DNA of 64,000 bases from Achromobacter seleniivolatilans (GCF_030864005.1 NZ_CP132976.1:1240001-1304000), one strand, 5' to 3'; numbered from the stretch's first letter, positions 38,582 to 49,727 are shown. The notes: generated by a model not told the origin, from the sequence alone. Made by a program: numbers and translations.

Positions 38582-39334
38582 ATGAAGAAGACGTTGCTAG
38601 CCTTGCCTTTTGCGCTTGCCGCTTGTTTCGCCGCGACGGCGCAGGCTGAACCTACAGATTTGGGAGGCGGGTTTTCGTTGAGCGGTAACGCCACCATCGT
38701 CAGCGACTACCGTTTCCGTGGCTATTCGCAGACCGATTTCCGGCCTGCCGCGCAACTGGGTTTTGACGTAACCCACAGCTCTGGCTTCTACCTGGGCAAC
38801 TGGAACTCCAACGTTTCCAACTTTGTCTTCACGGACGGCAATCTGGAAATGGACTTCTACGGCGGCTGGAAGGGCGATGTGGGCGGCGGCTTCACGCTGG
38901 ACGCCGGTGTGCTGCATTACTACTACCCTGGCTCCAGCTCCCCCAAGGGTGGCAACTACAACAACACCGACCTTTATGTGGGTGCGTCGTACGGCAACTA
39001 TTCGCTCAAGTATTCCTATACGCCCAGCGACTTTTTCAGCACGCCAGACAGCAAAGGCACCTGGTATCTGGACGGCACCGCCACCTTCGACTTGGGTGAT
39101 GGCTGGGGCCTGCTGGGACACTTGGGCTACCAAAAGCTCAAGAACCAATCGAACATGGATGGCGATTCCATCGGCCATTACGTCGACTACAAGGTCGGCG
39201 TGACCAAGGACCTGAAGGGTTGGGTGCTGGGGCTGGCAGCCGTTGGCGCCACCAAGGACAACTGGCTGCCCACCAAATACGGCCATCCGTCAGGCCGCCT
39301 GGGCGCAGTCTTCTCTGTATCGCGTACTTTCTGA
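38582..39334 (+). CDS. TorF-family putative porin
   Basis: This 250-residue outer-membrane protein has a signal peptide (KKTLLALPFALAACFAATAQA, cleavage before EPTDLGG) and a beta-barrel rich in alternating aromatic strands: SGNATIVSDYRFRGYSQTDFRPAAQLGFDVTHSSGFYLGNWNSN, YNNTDLYVGASYGNYSLKYSYT and GWVLGLAAVGATKDN. It ends in F (VSRTF), the outer-membrane assembly signal. It belongs to the TIGR02001/TorF family, which as I recall is often linked to glnK-amtB in betaproteobacteria. A sigma-54 promoter and NtrC-like box upstream agree with nitrogen control. The solute is unknown. Confidence 0.88.
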   Translation: MKKTLLALPFALAACFAATAQAEPTDLGGGFSLSGNATIVSDYRFRGYSQTDFRPAAQLGFDVTHSSGFYLGNWNSNVSNFVFTDGNLEMDFYGGWKGDVGGGFTLDAGVLHYYYPGSSSPKGGNYNNTDLYVGASYGNYSLKYSYTPSDFFSTPDSKGTWYLDGTATFDLGDGWGLLGHLGYQKLKNQSNMDGDSIGHYVDYKVGVTKDLKGWVLGLAAVGATKDNWLPTKYGHPSGRLGAVFSVSRTF

Positions 39335-39374
39335 TGTAAATCCGTGGCGGCGCCTTAATCCGCGTCGACCTTTG

Positions 39375-39428
39375 GGGGCTTGATGCAGACCGCCTTTAAC
39401 GGGCGGTCTTCGGCAAGCCCCTTTTTTT
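39375..39428 (+). terminator. Terminator of the TorF gene
   Basis: An outer stem, GGGGCTT (39375-39381) with AAGCCCC (39415-39421), encloses an inner stem AGACCGCC/GGCGGTCT (39387-39394 with 39402-39409). TTTTTTT follows. It also lies just before the convergent LysR gene. Confidence 0.85.
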
Positions 39429-39450
39429 ATTTCACCGCGCACCGGCCTGC

Positions 39451-40329
39451 CTAGCCCACTTCTGCGTCATACCTGACGCTGCGATGTTCCCGATACGCGG
39501 CTGCCAGCGTACGCAACGCATCGCGTGAGCGGGTATCCGACAAGGTGGAATGCAGCATGATGCGGGACGAAGGCAACTCAGGCAGGGAGAATCGCTCGCT
39601 GACCTCGACCGTGTCCGCTGGCGCAAGCCTGCACGCCAGAGCGCCTACGGCCAGCCCGGCCGAGATCGCAGCCATGACGGCATACCCTGAGCCGACGAAG
39701 ACTTCATTCCACGGAATATTGGTCCGATCCAGCGCCTGCATTGCAATGTCGCGGACTTGGCAGCAGGGCAAAAATGCGGCCAACCGAAGAGGTTCGCCTG
39801 GGCGCCAATCAAAGCCTGGAGCTGCAAACCAGCCGAAGTGCTCAGGGCCAAGATCTTCGCCGTCCCGGCGGTCGTCTTCCTGAGCGACGATGACGGCCTC
39901 CAGATCGCCGTTGTCGAAAGCATCCAGCAGGGGGCGCGAATTATCCAGACGGACTTCGATGGTCAGCGCCGGATCTCGTTCGTTCAGGCGGGCCAATAAC
40001 GTCGGAGTTTCCGGCCCTGCCATGTGCGAGGCGATACCCAGCCTGAAATGCCGCCGCTCGGCAGACAGCGCCGACAGAGCCCGGTCGTGCGCCATGAGAA
40101 ACTCGCGGGCCGCATTCAGAAAGATGGCGCCCTGCGCGGAAAGGCGTACAAGCCTGGGTGTTCGTTCGATCAACTTGTGACCCAGACGCTGTTCCAGGCG
40201 CTTGAGTTTGACGCTGATTGCCCCTTGTGTCGTGCCCAAAGCGTCTGCTGCTTTCGTAAAGCTGCGAAAGTCGGCAATCGACAAGAATGCGGCAACGGAA
40301 TCAATATCCAGCGTTGGCTTGGTCATCAT
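39451..40329 (-). CDS. LysR-family regulator, divergent from an MFS gene
   Basis: This 292-residue LysR protein has an N-terminal winged helix (LDIDSVAAFLSIADFRSFTKAADALGTTQGAISVKLKRLEQRLGHKLIERTPRLVRLSAQGAIFL, residues about 7-72) and a periplasmic-binding-like effector domain (HFRLGIASHMAGPETP, then VIVAQEDDRRDGEDLGP). It probably regulates the divergent MFS gene at 40497. A dyad fitting a LysR operator lies in the 167-bp gap. The inducer is unknown. ATG-ATG leaves a one-codon uncertainty in the start. Confidence 0.88.
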   Translation of the reverse strand: MMTKPTLDIDSVAAFLSIADFRSFTKAADALGTTQGAISVKLKRLEQRLGHKLIERTPRLVRLSAQGAIFLNAAREFLMAHDRALSALSAERRHFRLGIASHMAGPETPTLLARLNERDPALTIEVRLDNSRPLLDAFDNGDLEAVIVAQEDDRRDGEDLGPEHFGWFAAPGFDWRPGEPLRLAAFLPCCQVRDIAMQALDRTNIPWNEVFVGSGYAVMAAISAGLAVGALACRLAPADTVEVSERFSLPELPSSRIMLHSTLSDTRSRDALRTLAAAYREHRSVRYDAEVG

Positions 40330-40349
40330 CTATCCGAATTTGTTATTTC

Positions 40350-40369
40350 TGATATATCCAAGCATATCA
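40350..40369. promoter_or_regulatory. Dyad between the LysR gene and the MFS gene
   Basis: TGATAT (40350-40355) and ATATCA (40364-40369) are exact inverted arms separated by 8 bases, in an AT-rich divergent region. The spacing fits the T-N11-A core bound by LysR regulators. Confidence 0.45.
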
Positions 40370-40496
40370 TTGTTAAATATTGGCGGGTTTTCTACCATGG
40401 CGCATGCGCTGGCGGGCTTTCTTGGTATGCCCGCACGCCCGCCGCCAACTGGGTGCGGGCTGATATGCGCCAATCGCGGTTTGGAAGCTTTTGCAC

Positions 40497-42059
40497 ATGA
40501 ATGCTGCACACGAACGCCGGGGCGCGCTTGCCCTGGCAGCCATATGTTTATCTGCCTTGATGCTGGGTCTGGAAATTTCAAGCGTCCCGCCAATTCTGTC
40601 GACGATCGAACAGGTTATGGGCGCCAGTTTCAGGCAACTTCAATGGGTAATGGCGGCCTACACCATCGCCATGACGACCATTCTGATGGCGACCGGCACC
40701 TTGGCTGATCGCTATGGCCGCAAGCGCATCTTCATGGCTGGCATCGCCGCCTTTGGCGTGACGTCGCTGGTTTGTGGACTGACCGAAAATATTCAAGTCT
40801 TGATCGCGGCGCGTTTTCTTCAGGGCCTTAGTGCCGCCATGATGCTGATCTGCCAGGTGGCAATTCTATCCAGCCAGTTTCGCGATAGCGCCAAGCGCAG
40901 TTCTGCGTTCGCCTGGTGGGGCGTCATCTTTGGCGTTGGGTTGGGATTCGGGCCTATCGTGGGCGGCGCCATTCTTGCGTTTGCCAGCTGGAAGTGGGTA
41001 TTCCTGGTTCACGGCGCGCTTTCCGTAATCACGTTGGCACTGGCTTATTCGGCCGTCGAAGAGTCGCGTGACCCGCACGCCAAACACCTGGACGTTGCCG
41101 GCATTCTGACGCTGTCGGTCGGAGTGTTTTGCCTCGTGCTGTTCGTCACACAGGGGCCGGTGCTGGGTTTTTCCAGCCTTTCGGCGCTAGGGATCATCGG
41201 CTTGTCAGTGGCCAGCTTTATAGGTTTTGCCGTTGCTGAAATGACCAGCGCCCGCCCGATGATTGACTTTTCAGCGTTCAAGATCCGCAATTTTTCGGGC
41301 GCTCTGGCGGGTTCGGTTGGAATGAATCTGAGCTTCTGGCCTTTCATTGTTTATCTGCCGATTTATTTCCAGGTCGCTCTGGGTTATGACAACGTGCAAA
41401 CCGGGTTGGCGGTATTGGCCTACACCTTGCCCACGCTCTTCATGCCAGCCGTGGCCGAGCGGCTCTCTGCGCGGTATCACCCGGGATTCGTCATTCCTGC
41501 CGGCTTGTCCGGTATCGGGACGGGGTTTGTCTTGATGGCGTTGGGCAGTTTGTCTACGCAGCCGGGCTGGCTGATGATGCCGGGTTGCATCGTGGCGGGC
41601 ATCGGTCTGGGCCTGACCAATACGCCGGTGGCAAACACAATTACGGCCGCGCTGCCGGGCGAACGAGCAGGCATGGCCTCAGGGGCTGATATGAGCGCAA
41701 GAATGACCTCGCTGGCGTTCAGTATCGCGTTGATGGGCTTGGTGTTGGTGGAAGGGGCCATGGCGTTTCTGACCCACTCGCTAAACGTGCCCAGCGGTCC
41801 CGGGCTGCGCTTGTTTGCCGAGAAGATAGCCGCTGGGGATATCAACGTCGTTGTTCAAAATGCGGCACTGCTGGCGCATTTGGCCAGCCCCGCCGATGCG
41901 CTCAAGGCTGCGCTGGTGCATGGGTTCGGATGGGTTATGGCTTATGGCGCAGGCAGCGCCTTTCTGTTGGCGCTGATCAGCCTGCTGATTTTTTCGCCCC
42001 GTAAAGCCATGGCCACGACATGCGGTGCGACTGCCTGCCAAGTGTCTCCACCGGCGTAA
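40497..42059 (+). CDS. MFS multidrug-type exporter, DHA2 family
   Basis: This 520-residue carrier has about 14 predicted helices, as in DHA2 drug/proton antiporters. The start ICLSALMLGLEISSVPPILSTIEQVMGASFRQLQWVMAAYTIAMTTILMATGTLADRYGRKRIFMAGI carries MFS motif A (GTLADRYGRKR). Motif C is less clear, around GVGLGFGPIVGGAILAFASWKWVFLV. The ATG at 40497 is used rather than the TTG two codons earlier. It is divergent from a LysR gene that probably controls it. The substrate could be a drug or a metabolite. Confidence 0.87.
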   Translation: MNAAHERRGALALAAICLSALMLGLEISSVPPILSTIEQVMGASFRQLQWVMAAYTIAMTTILMATGTLADRYGRKRIFMAGIAAFGVTSLVCGLTENIQVLIAARFLQGLSAAMMLICQVAILSSQFRDSAKRSSAFAWWGVIFGVGLGFGPIVGGAILAFASWKWVFLVHGALSVITLALAYSAVEESRDPHAKHLDVAGILTLSVGVFCLVLFVTQGPVLGFSSLSALGIIGLSVASFIGFAVAEMTSARPMIDFSAFKIRNFSGALAGSVGMNLSFWPFIVYLPIYFQVALGYDNVQTGLAVLAYTLPTLFMPAVAERLSARYHPGFVIPAGLSGIGTGFVLMALGSLSTQPGWLMMPGCIVAGIGLGLTNTPVANTITAALPGERAGMASGADMSARMTSLAFSIALMGLVLVEGAMAFLTHSLNVPSGPGLRLFAEKIAAGDINVVVQNAALLAHLASPADALKAALVHGFGWVMAYGAGSAFLLALISLLIFSPRKAMATTCGATACQVSPPA

Positions 42060-42240
42060 ATCTGGCCCCTGACGCGGGCCCAGCGGCGGGCTTGAATGAT
42101 CCGGTTCCACAAGTTGCGTTGCGCAAACCTCAATAATTGCCTCTAATAGTCGCGCAGCTGCTGCGGCGGACACTCCATTTTCCGCCGCATCAGCCTTTCC
42201 GTCCCCCTGACGGCAAGACATTCAAGGAGCATTGAGCGTA

Positions 42241-42588
42241 GTGGACATCGATTTTGAAGCAGCAATTAAGCCTTTCAACTGGATGGAATACGAGGGGAGC
42301 TTTTCCGTCACCCTCACTGTCGGAGAATACAAAGTAGAAGTTTTTCGCCGCAGAAGGGAAGAAGGCTTTTTGGGCACGGGTTACGACTGGGTGTCTTTGG
42401 CGCTCGTCTTCCTGGACGAAAAAATGCCCGAGCTGTCGGACGCGATCGATTTTGATCCGGAAGCGGATACGTTCTGCGCTTATTCCTCAGATAGCGAATC
42501 GCTCAAGAAATTCATCCTGGGATTCAAGGCCGCGTGCGAAGACTGGCGATTGATTCAAGATTTGTTTTCCAGGGCTGAACTGGACTGA
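42241..42588 (+). CDS. Imm51-like immunity protein
   Basis: This 115-residue acidic protein reads IKPFNWMEYEGSFSVTLTVGEYKVEVFRRRREEGFLGTGYDWVSLALVFLDEKMPELSDAIDFDPEADTFCAYSSDSESLKKFILGF...DLFSRAELD, the pattern I know from the immunity-51 family. Such proteins neutralise polymorphic toxin domains. AAGGAG at 42224-42229 favours the GTG at 42241; a TTG at 42232 would be only 2 bases from it. No toxin, VgrG, Rhs or CdiA gene is in the window, so it is an orphan here. It is followed 2 bp later by a second small gene. Confidence 0.7.
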   Translation: MDIDFEAAIKPFNWMEYEGSFSVTLTVGEYKVEVFRRRREEGFLGTGYDWVSLALVFLDEKMPELSDAIDFDPEADTFCAYSSDSESLKKFILGFKAACEDWRLIQDLFSRAELD

Positions 42589-42590
42589 CG

Positions 42591-43025
42591 ATGGATCAGC
42601 GGAAAATTTTGCTGGCCAAATTGGAAGCGCTGGATGCGTTGGACGACAAGCACTTTCCGGTCGTTACGCTTGATGAGTATTTTCTTGGCAACGACCAGGA
42701 ATTTTCCATTGCACCCAACCAATGGGAATATGGACGCCCGGCTATCCAGGAGCTTTACGCGCATTTCAAGAGCATCGCGCAGCGTCCCGATGTGCAAGGC
42801 GTTTATGTGGGGCTGCACCAGGACTGGAGCGAAGCTCTAGACGGCGATGATTGGCCCGCTGCCGAAAACATCCATATATACACGTCTGCGTCGCAAGAGG
42901 ATGCGGATCAATGGGTGGAAGGACTGGAGGCCGACGGCATTACCCCTGGCTGGCCCTACGGCAAGCACGCCGCGTCGCCCGATCCGCAGGACGGGTGCCA
43001 GGTTTATACCGTCTACTGGGATTAG
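42591..43025 (+). CDS. Hypothetical acidic protein, possible second immunity factor
   Basis: This 144-residue protein is acidic and rich in Trp and Tyr (FSIAPNQWEYGRPAIQELYAHFKSIAQRPDVQGVYVGLHQDWSEALDGDDWPAAENIHIYTSASQEDADQWVEGLEADGITPGWPYG). There is no signal peptide or TM segment. It starts 2 bp after the Imm51-like gene and is surely cotranscribed. Composition and context suggest an immunity or accessory protein, but I do not recognise a family. The predicted alpha/beta mix with QVYTVYWD as last strand is compatible with a small SUKH- or Imm-type fold. Confidence 0.65.
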   Translation: MDQRKILLAKLEALDALDDKHFPVVTLDEYFLGNDQEFSIAPNQWEYGRPAIQELYAHFKSIAQRPDVQGVYVGLHQDWSEALDGDDWPAAENIHIYTSASQEDADQWVEGLEADGITPGWPYGKHAASPDPQDGCQVYTVYWD

Positions 43026-43061
43026 GCCCGCGCCGCGATCTGCCGCCACAAGATAGAAAAT

Positions 43062-43085
43062 ATACTGATGGCATCTCATCAGTAT
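43062..43085. promoter_or_regulatory. Perfect inverted repeat upstream of the second LysR gene
   Basis: ATACTGATG (43062-43070) and CATCAGTAT (43077-43085) are exact 9-bp arms with a 6-base spacer, ending 13 bp before the ATG at 43099. It could be an autoregulatory operator or, as RNA, a hairpin close to the start codon. No Shine-Dalgarno sequence is visible. Confidence 0.5.
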
Positions 43086-43098
43086 CTTGGGCGTCTTA

Positions 43099-44004
43099 AT
43101 GATAGAAACCCGCTTGCTGCGGCAATTCATCGCGGTGGCCGAAACCCTGCATTTCAACAGGGCGGCGCAGCGCCTTCATATGGCGCAGCCGCCGCTCAGT
43201 CAGGCCATTCGCCGGCTGGAAGGCGAGATTGGGGCGGTTCTATTCGAACGCACCAATCGCAGTGTGTCATTGACGCCTGCGGGCGCGGCGTTTCTTGAAA
43301 CGGCGCGAGGCATCCTCGATTCGCTGGAATCGGGTGTGGCGCACACGCGCCGAGTAGCCCAGGGCATGGACGGCCATCTGACCCTGACCTTCATCAACAT
43401 CACCCCTTACGCATCGCTGCTGCGCGCCTTGCGCGAGTTCCGCAACGCCTATCCCGCCGTCGCATTCACACTGCAAGAAGCCACGACGCGCGAACAGGTC
43501 CATGCGCTGGAAAGCGGCAGGGCGGATATCGGTTTTATGCGGGCGCCAGGAACCACCACGCCCGGCCTGCGATTTGCGACCTTGCTGCGCGAGCCTATCC
43601 ATGTGGCTTTGCCTGCCGGTCATCCGCTGGCCAAGCTCGGCGCAATTGATCTGGCGGCATTGAAGGACGAAGCGTTTGTAGCGTCGCCCAGGACCTTGGG
43701 ACAGGGCTTTCACGACCAGCTGATTCAGTTGTGCCTGACGGCGGGATTTGCGCCCCGCGTCACGCAAGAGGCGCGCCAGTTGCAGACGGTGGTTGCTTTG
43801 GTCGCGGCCGGGTTTGGCGTGGCGCTGCTGCCGGCGTCTCTGGCTTTGCCTGGCCGTGACGACATCATGTTTAAGCCTCTGACCGCCGCAGCACCCGCGG
43901 CGTTGACGCATTTGGATCTGCTGATGGGCTGGAATCCGGCGCAGGTATCGCCCGTGCGGGATCGTCTGATCGAAGCCGTCCAATATTCGGTGCAAGACGT
44001 ATAA
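43099..44004 (+). CDS. LysR-family regulator (CatR/BenM-like)
   Basis: This 301-residue protein has an N-terminal HTH (IETRLLRQFIAVAETLHFNRAAQRLHMAQPPLSQAIRRLEGEIGAVLFERTNRSVSLTPAGAAFL), whose LHFNRAA/QPPLSQAIRRLE form is typical of the BenM/CatM/CbnR branch. The effector domain contains LTLTFINITPYASLLRALREFR and GFGVALLPASL. The ATG at 43099 is chosen over a TTG at 43087. The next gene, an MFS carrier, lies 139 bp downstream on the same strand and is a likely target. The ligand is unknown. Confidence 0.88.
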   Translation: MIETRLLRQFIAVAETLHFNRAAQRLHMAQPPLSQAIRRLEGEIGAVLFERTNRSVSLTPAGAAFLETARGILDSLESGVAHTRRVAQGMDGHLTLTFINITPYASLLRALREFRNAYPAVAFTLQEATTREQVHALESGRADIGFMRAPGTTTPGLRFATLLREPIHVALPAGHPLAKLGAIDLAALKDEAFVASPRTLGQGFHDQLIQLCLTAGFAPRVTQEARQLQTVVALVAAGFGVALLPASLALPGRDDIMFKPLTAAAPAALTHLDLLMGWNPAQVSPVRDRLIEAVQYSVQDV

Positions 44005-44143
44005 CGTCTTATTGTCGAACGAATAATATATTTTACGGGCCTGCTTTGGCTCTCTAAGCTCGACCCCATTCTTGCCCCTGAATACGGCGACGCACCGCTG
44101 TCACGTTCGGGGTTGGATGGTCCGTGTTGAGCCAGGAAGCCCC

Positions 44144-45313
44144 ATGCCTATCGCTGTCTATATTTTTTCCATTTGCACCTTTGCGTTCGGTTTGTCCGAA
44201 TTTGTGGTTGCAGGTCTGGTGTCTGCCATGGCCGACGGCCTGCACGCAAAAATCGAGGCGGCCGGTACTGCGATTGCCGCATATGCCTTCGGCGCAGCAA
44301 TAGGCGCACCCCTGATCACCGCGTTGATATCCCACTGGACGGACCGCCGAATCCTTGCGTTGTCGATGGCCGTACTGGCAGTGGGCAGCGTCTTGATGAG
44401 TCTGTCCACAAGCTTGTTTGCGCTGTTGGCGGTCCGGTTTGTGGTCGGGCTGGCCCATGGCGTGTTCATGGCAGTGGCATCTGATGCCGCGACCAAGCTG
44501 GTCGATAGCTCGCGCTCTGGCCGCGCTTTGTCGGTGGTGTGGATCGGACTGACCTTGGCGCTGGCGCTGGGCGTGCCGCTGGGCACCTACCTCGGCAGCA
44601 TCTGGTCGTGGCGAGCCGTCTTTGCATCCGTGGGCGCGCTGGCATTGGCCGGGCTGGCGGGGCTGTTGTGGTTCATGCCCGCCAGGCAAGCGCAGACTGA
44701 TCACGTCGGACTTCGAACTCGCTTGGGCGCTATCGCGCATCCGCAGATGTTGACGACGGCCGGGGTGGGCGCACTGGTCAGCGTGGCAACGTTTTGCTTC
44801 TTCACCTTTATTTCCCCCTTTTTGCTGACGATTGCCGGGGCGGACGTGCAATGGTTAAGCGCGGCCATGCTGCTGTTCGGAGCGCTATCGATTGCAGGCA
44901 ATCTGCTTGGCGGTTATCTGGTCGACGCAATGGACGCCGACCGTGCCGGGCTGTTGGCTCTGGCGGCGCTGGCGGCCAATTTATCGGGGCTGTATGTGTT
45001 CCGGCACAACGCCATGGCAGTCGTCGCGCTGGCGGGTGTGTTGGGTCTGTTGTTCTTCTGCATCGTGACCATGTTGACCCTGCGTTTGCTGAAATTGGCG
45101 CAACGGTACGTGCCCCAATGCACGGCCGTGGCCGCCGGGCTGAATATCGCGTCGTTCAACCTGGGCACCGCGCTGGGCGGCGGACTGGGCAGCCTGACGA
45201 TCGCCTGGGCCGGGTTGGCCTTTCTGCCCGCAATCGGGGCTGGGGCGGCGTTGGCGGCCATGGGCGCGCTGTGGCTGCAATCGGCAGGCTTGCGGACCCG
45301 TCAACCCGCTTGA
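44144..45313 (+). CDS. MFS transporter (AraJ/YdhP-like, DHA1)
   Basis: This 389-residue protein has twelve helices. The start AVYIFSICTFAFGLSEFVVAGLVSAMADGL and the A-motif region GAPLITALISHWTDRRILALSMAVLAVGS fit the YdhP/AraJ subgroup of DHA1 exporters, as do VVGLAHGVFMAVASDAA and CTAVAAGLNIASFNLGTALGG near the end. AGGAAG precedes the ATG at 44144; in-frame codons further upstream are not family-like. It follows a LysR gene. The substrate is unknown. Confidence 0.87.
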   Translation: MPIAVYIFSICTFAFGLSEFVVAGLVSAMADGLHAKIEAAGTAIAAYAFGAAIGAPLITALISHWTDRRILALSMAVLAVGSVLMSLSTSLFALLAVRFVVGLAHGVFMAVASDAATKLVDSSRSGRALSVVWIGLTLALALGVPLGTYLGSIWSWRAVFASVGALALAGLAGLLWFMPARQAQTDHVGLRTRLGAIAHPQMLTTAGVGALVSVATFCFFTFISPFLLTIAGADVQWLSAAMLLFGALSIAGNLLGGYLVDAMDADRAGLLALAALAANLSGLYVFRHNAMAVVALAGVLGLLFFCIVTMLTLRLLKLAQRYVPQCTAVAAGLNIASFNLGTALGGGLGSLTIAWAGLAFLPAIGAGAALAAMGALWLQSAGLRTRQPA

Positions 45314-45369
45314 TATGGGGCGTCATCGTGCGGCGCCGTGCTGGCCCTTTGGTGCCGCCAAAGACCATT

Positions 45370-45398
45370 TTCAGGATTTGCCCCAGACCTTCTACAAT
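45370..45398 (+). promoter_or_regulatory. Sigma-70 promoter candidate of rlmD
   Basis: TTCAGG (45370-45375) and TACAAT (45393-45398) are separated by 17 bases and end 32 bp before the rlmD ATG. The -10 matches the consensus TATAAT at five of six bases; the -35 is weak. Confidence 0.5.
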
Positions 45399-45430
45399 GC
45401 CGGGTTGCGTGTAATTCTGGACTGCGTGAG

Positions 45431-46927
45431 ATGTCTGACGTTTTGAGTATCGAATCCCTGGACCTGGAAGCCAGGGGTATTGCCCGCCGCGACGGCAAAG
45501 TGGTGTTCGTCGAAGGCGCCTTGCCCGGTGAACGGGTTACCGCCATTACCGTACGCCGCAAGCCGTCCTACGAGATCGCCAAGGTTGATGAGGTGCTGCG
45601 CCCGTCGTCGCAACGGGTCGTTCCGCGTTGCCCGCACTTTGGCGTCTGTGGCGGCTGTGCCATGCAGCACCTGGAGCCCAGCACGCAAGTTGCGATCAAG
45701 CAGCGTTCGCTGGAAGACACCTTCTGGCATGTGGGCAAGCTGCGTCCCGCGCTGATCCTGGCCCCGTTGCAAGGCCCGACATGGGGCTACCGCTATCGCG
45801 CGCGCCTGTCGGTGCGCGTGGTGCCCAAGAAGGGCGGCGTGCTGGTGGGCTTTCACGAGCGCAAGAGCAGCTATGTGGCCGACATGCGTGAATGCCACGT
45901 GCTGCCGCATCACGTCAGCGACCTGCTGATGCCGCTGCGCGCCATGATCGCGTCGATGTCCGAGCCGGACCGCATGCCGCAGATCGAAGTGGCGCTGGGC
46001 GAAGGCGTGACCGCGCTGGTGTTGCGCCATCTGCTCCCGCTGACCGACGGCGACATCGCCATCCTGCGCGCATTCGCCGTCAAGCACGACGTGCAGTGGT
46101 GGTTGCAGGCCAAGGGCCCGGATACCGTGCACGCGCTGGAACCCGAACACAACGACGCGCTCAGCTACACCATGCCGGAATTCGGTTTGCGCATGCCGTA
46201 CCGTCCCACGGATTTCACGCAGGTGAATCACGCCATCAACCGTGCGATGGTGTCGCGTGCGTTAAAGCTGCTGGATGTACAGCCGACGGACCGCGTGGCC
46301 GATCTGTTCTGTGGCCTGGGCAACTTCACGTTGCCGCTGGCCACACAAGGCCGCGAGGCCGTTGGCGTGGAAGGCAGCAAGCCGCTGACCGACCGTGCCC
46401 ACGAAGCCGCATCGCGCCACGGCTTGGGCGACCGCACCAGCTTTGCCACGCTGAACCTGTTTGAAGTTGACGCGACCTGGCTGCGCAGCCTGGGCTTTTT
46501 CGATCGCATGTTGATCGATCCGCCGCGCGAAGGCGCCCACGCTGTGTCGCAAGCCTTGGCGGAACTGACAGCCGAAGAGCGGCCGCGCCGCATCGTCTAC
46601 GTGTCCTGTAACCCGGCCACCCTGGCGCGCGACGCCGCTATTCTTGTGCACGAAGGCGGTTATGTGCTCAAAAGCGCTGGCGTGATCAACATGTTCCCGC
46701 ACACGGGGCATGTGGAATCCATCGCGGTGTTTGAATCGCTGGATGCCGCTGGTGTGGCGGAAGTGAAGGAGCGTGCCCGCTTGCGCGCCATTCAGGCAGC
46801 GGCGGACGCGGTTGCTGCGGAAGAGGCCAAGCTGGCAGCTGCCGCCGAGAAAGCGGCAGCCAAGCAAGCTGCCACGGATGCCTACCACGCCCGCGTGGCG
46901 GCGGAAGCCGAAGACGCTCAGGGCTGA
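45431..46927 (+). CDS. rlmD: 23S rRNA (uracil-1939-C5)-methyltransferase
   Basis: In this 498-residue protein an N-terminal TRAM domain ([31 protein letters not shown]) is followed by the 4Fe-4S cluster motif [14 protein letters not shown] (C67, C73, C76, with a fourth Cys near 158). The SAM domain follows with [30 protein letters not shown], and the catalytic [13 protein letters not shown] ~45-residue Ala/Lys/Glu-rich helical tail extends beyond the E. coli enzyme. The ATG at 45431 gives the family start. Confidence 0.94.
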   Translation: MSDVLSIESLDLEARGIARRDGKVVFVEGALPGERVTAITVRRKPSYEIAKVDEVLRPSSQRVVPRCPHFGVCGGCAMQHLEPSTQVAIKQRSLEDTFWHVGKLRPALILAPLQGPTWGYRYRARLSVRVVPKKGGVLVGFHERKSSYVADMRECHVLPHHVSDLLMPLRAMIASMSEPDRMPQIEVALGEGVTALVLRHLLPLTDGDIAILRAFAVKHDVQWWLQAKGPDTVHALEPEHNDALSYTMPEFGLRMPYRPTDFTQVNHAINRAMVSRALKLLDVQPTDRVADLFCGLGNFTLPLATQGREAVGVEGSKPLTDRAHEAASRHGLGDRTSFATLNLFEVDATWLRSLGFFDRMLIDPPREGAHAVSQALAELTAEERPRRIVYVSCNPATLARDAAILVHEGGYVLKSAGVINMFPHTGHVESIAVFESLDAAGVAEVKERARLRAIQAAADAVAAEEAKLAAAAEKAAAKQAATDAYHARVAAEAEDAQG

Positions 46928-46994
46928 TCGGCTGATCGGCTGGACGGGCAGGGCGCCAGGGCGTGATTGCGCGCCCGGCGCTTGGCCGCTGCGT

Positions 46995-47408
46995 TCAGGC
47001 GTGGCCTGCGGTCTCCTCGGGCAGGCACCCCAAGTTTTCCAGGATCGGGCAGTCCGGCCGGTCATCTCCATGGCAGTGCTGCGCCAGATGCGTCAGCGTT
47101 GCCGCCATGGAACGCAACGCTTCTGCCTTGCGTTCCAGTTCCTGCACATGTTCCAGTGCAATCCGCTTGACGTCGGCGCTCGCGCGGCTGCGGTCCTTCC
47201 ATAGCGCCAGCAGCTCGTTCATCTGTTCCACCGAAAAGCCCAGATCCCGCGCACGCCGCACAAATCGCAGAGTGTGCAGGTCATGATCGCTGTAGACGCG
47301 GTAGCCCGAGTCGGTACGCACTGCGGGGCCAATCAGACCGATGCTCTCGTAGTAGCGAATCATCTTGGCGGAAATGCCCGAGCTTTTCGCTGCCTCTCCG
47401 ATATTCAT
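46995..47408 (-). CDS. cueR: Copper-responsive MerR-family regulator
   Basis: This 137-residue protein has the MerR N-terminus MNIGEAAKSSGISAKMIRYYESIGLIGPAVRTDSGYRVYSDHDLHTLRFVRRARDLGFS, a dimerisation helix, and the metal loop C112-HGDDRPD-C120. The two cysteines have the same numbering and spacing as E. coli CueR, which binds Cu(I). It lies 16 bp downstream of copA on the same strand with AAGGAG before its ATG, so it is probably cotranscribed with its main target. Its operators are between copA and copZ. Confidence 0.93.
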   Translation of the reverse strand: MNIGEAAKSSGISAKMIRYYESIGLIGPAVRTDSGYRVYSDHDLHTLRFVRRARDLGFSVEQMNELLALWKDRSRASADVKRIALEHVQELERKAEALRSMAATLTHLAQHCHGDDRPDCPILENLGCLPEETAGHA

Positions 47409-47424
47409 ATTTCGACTCCTTGAT

Positions 47425-49698
<2,274 letters not shown>

Positions 49699-49727
49699 GG
49701 TTGTTCTCGGTAGGGATGGGAGCTTGC

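Noticed and set aside
42232..42240. TTG at 42232 as start of the Imm51-like gene
   Set aside because: It lies only 2 bases from the AAGGAG site; the GTG at 42241 has workable spacing.
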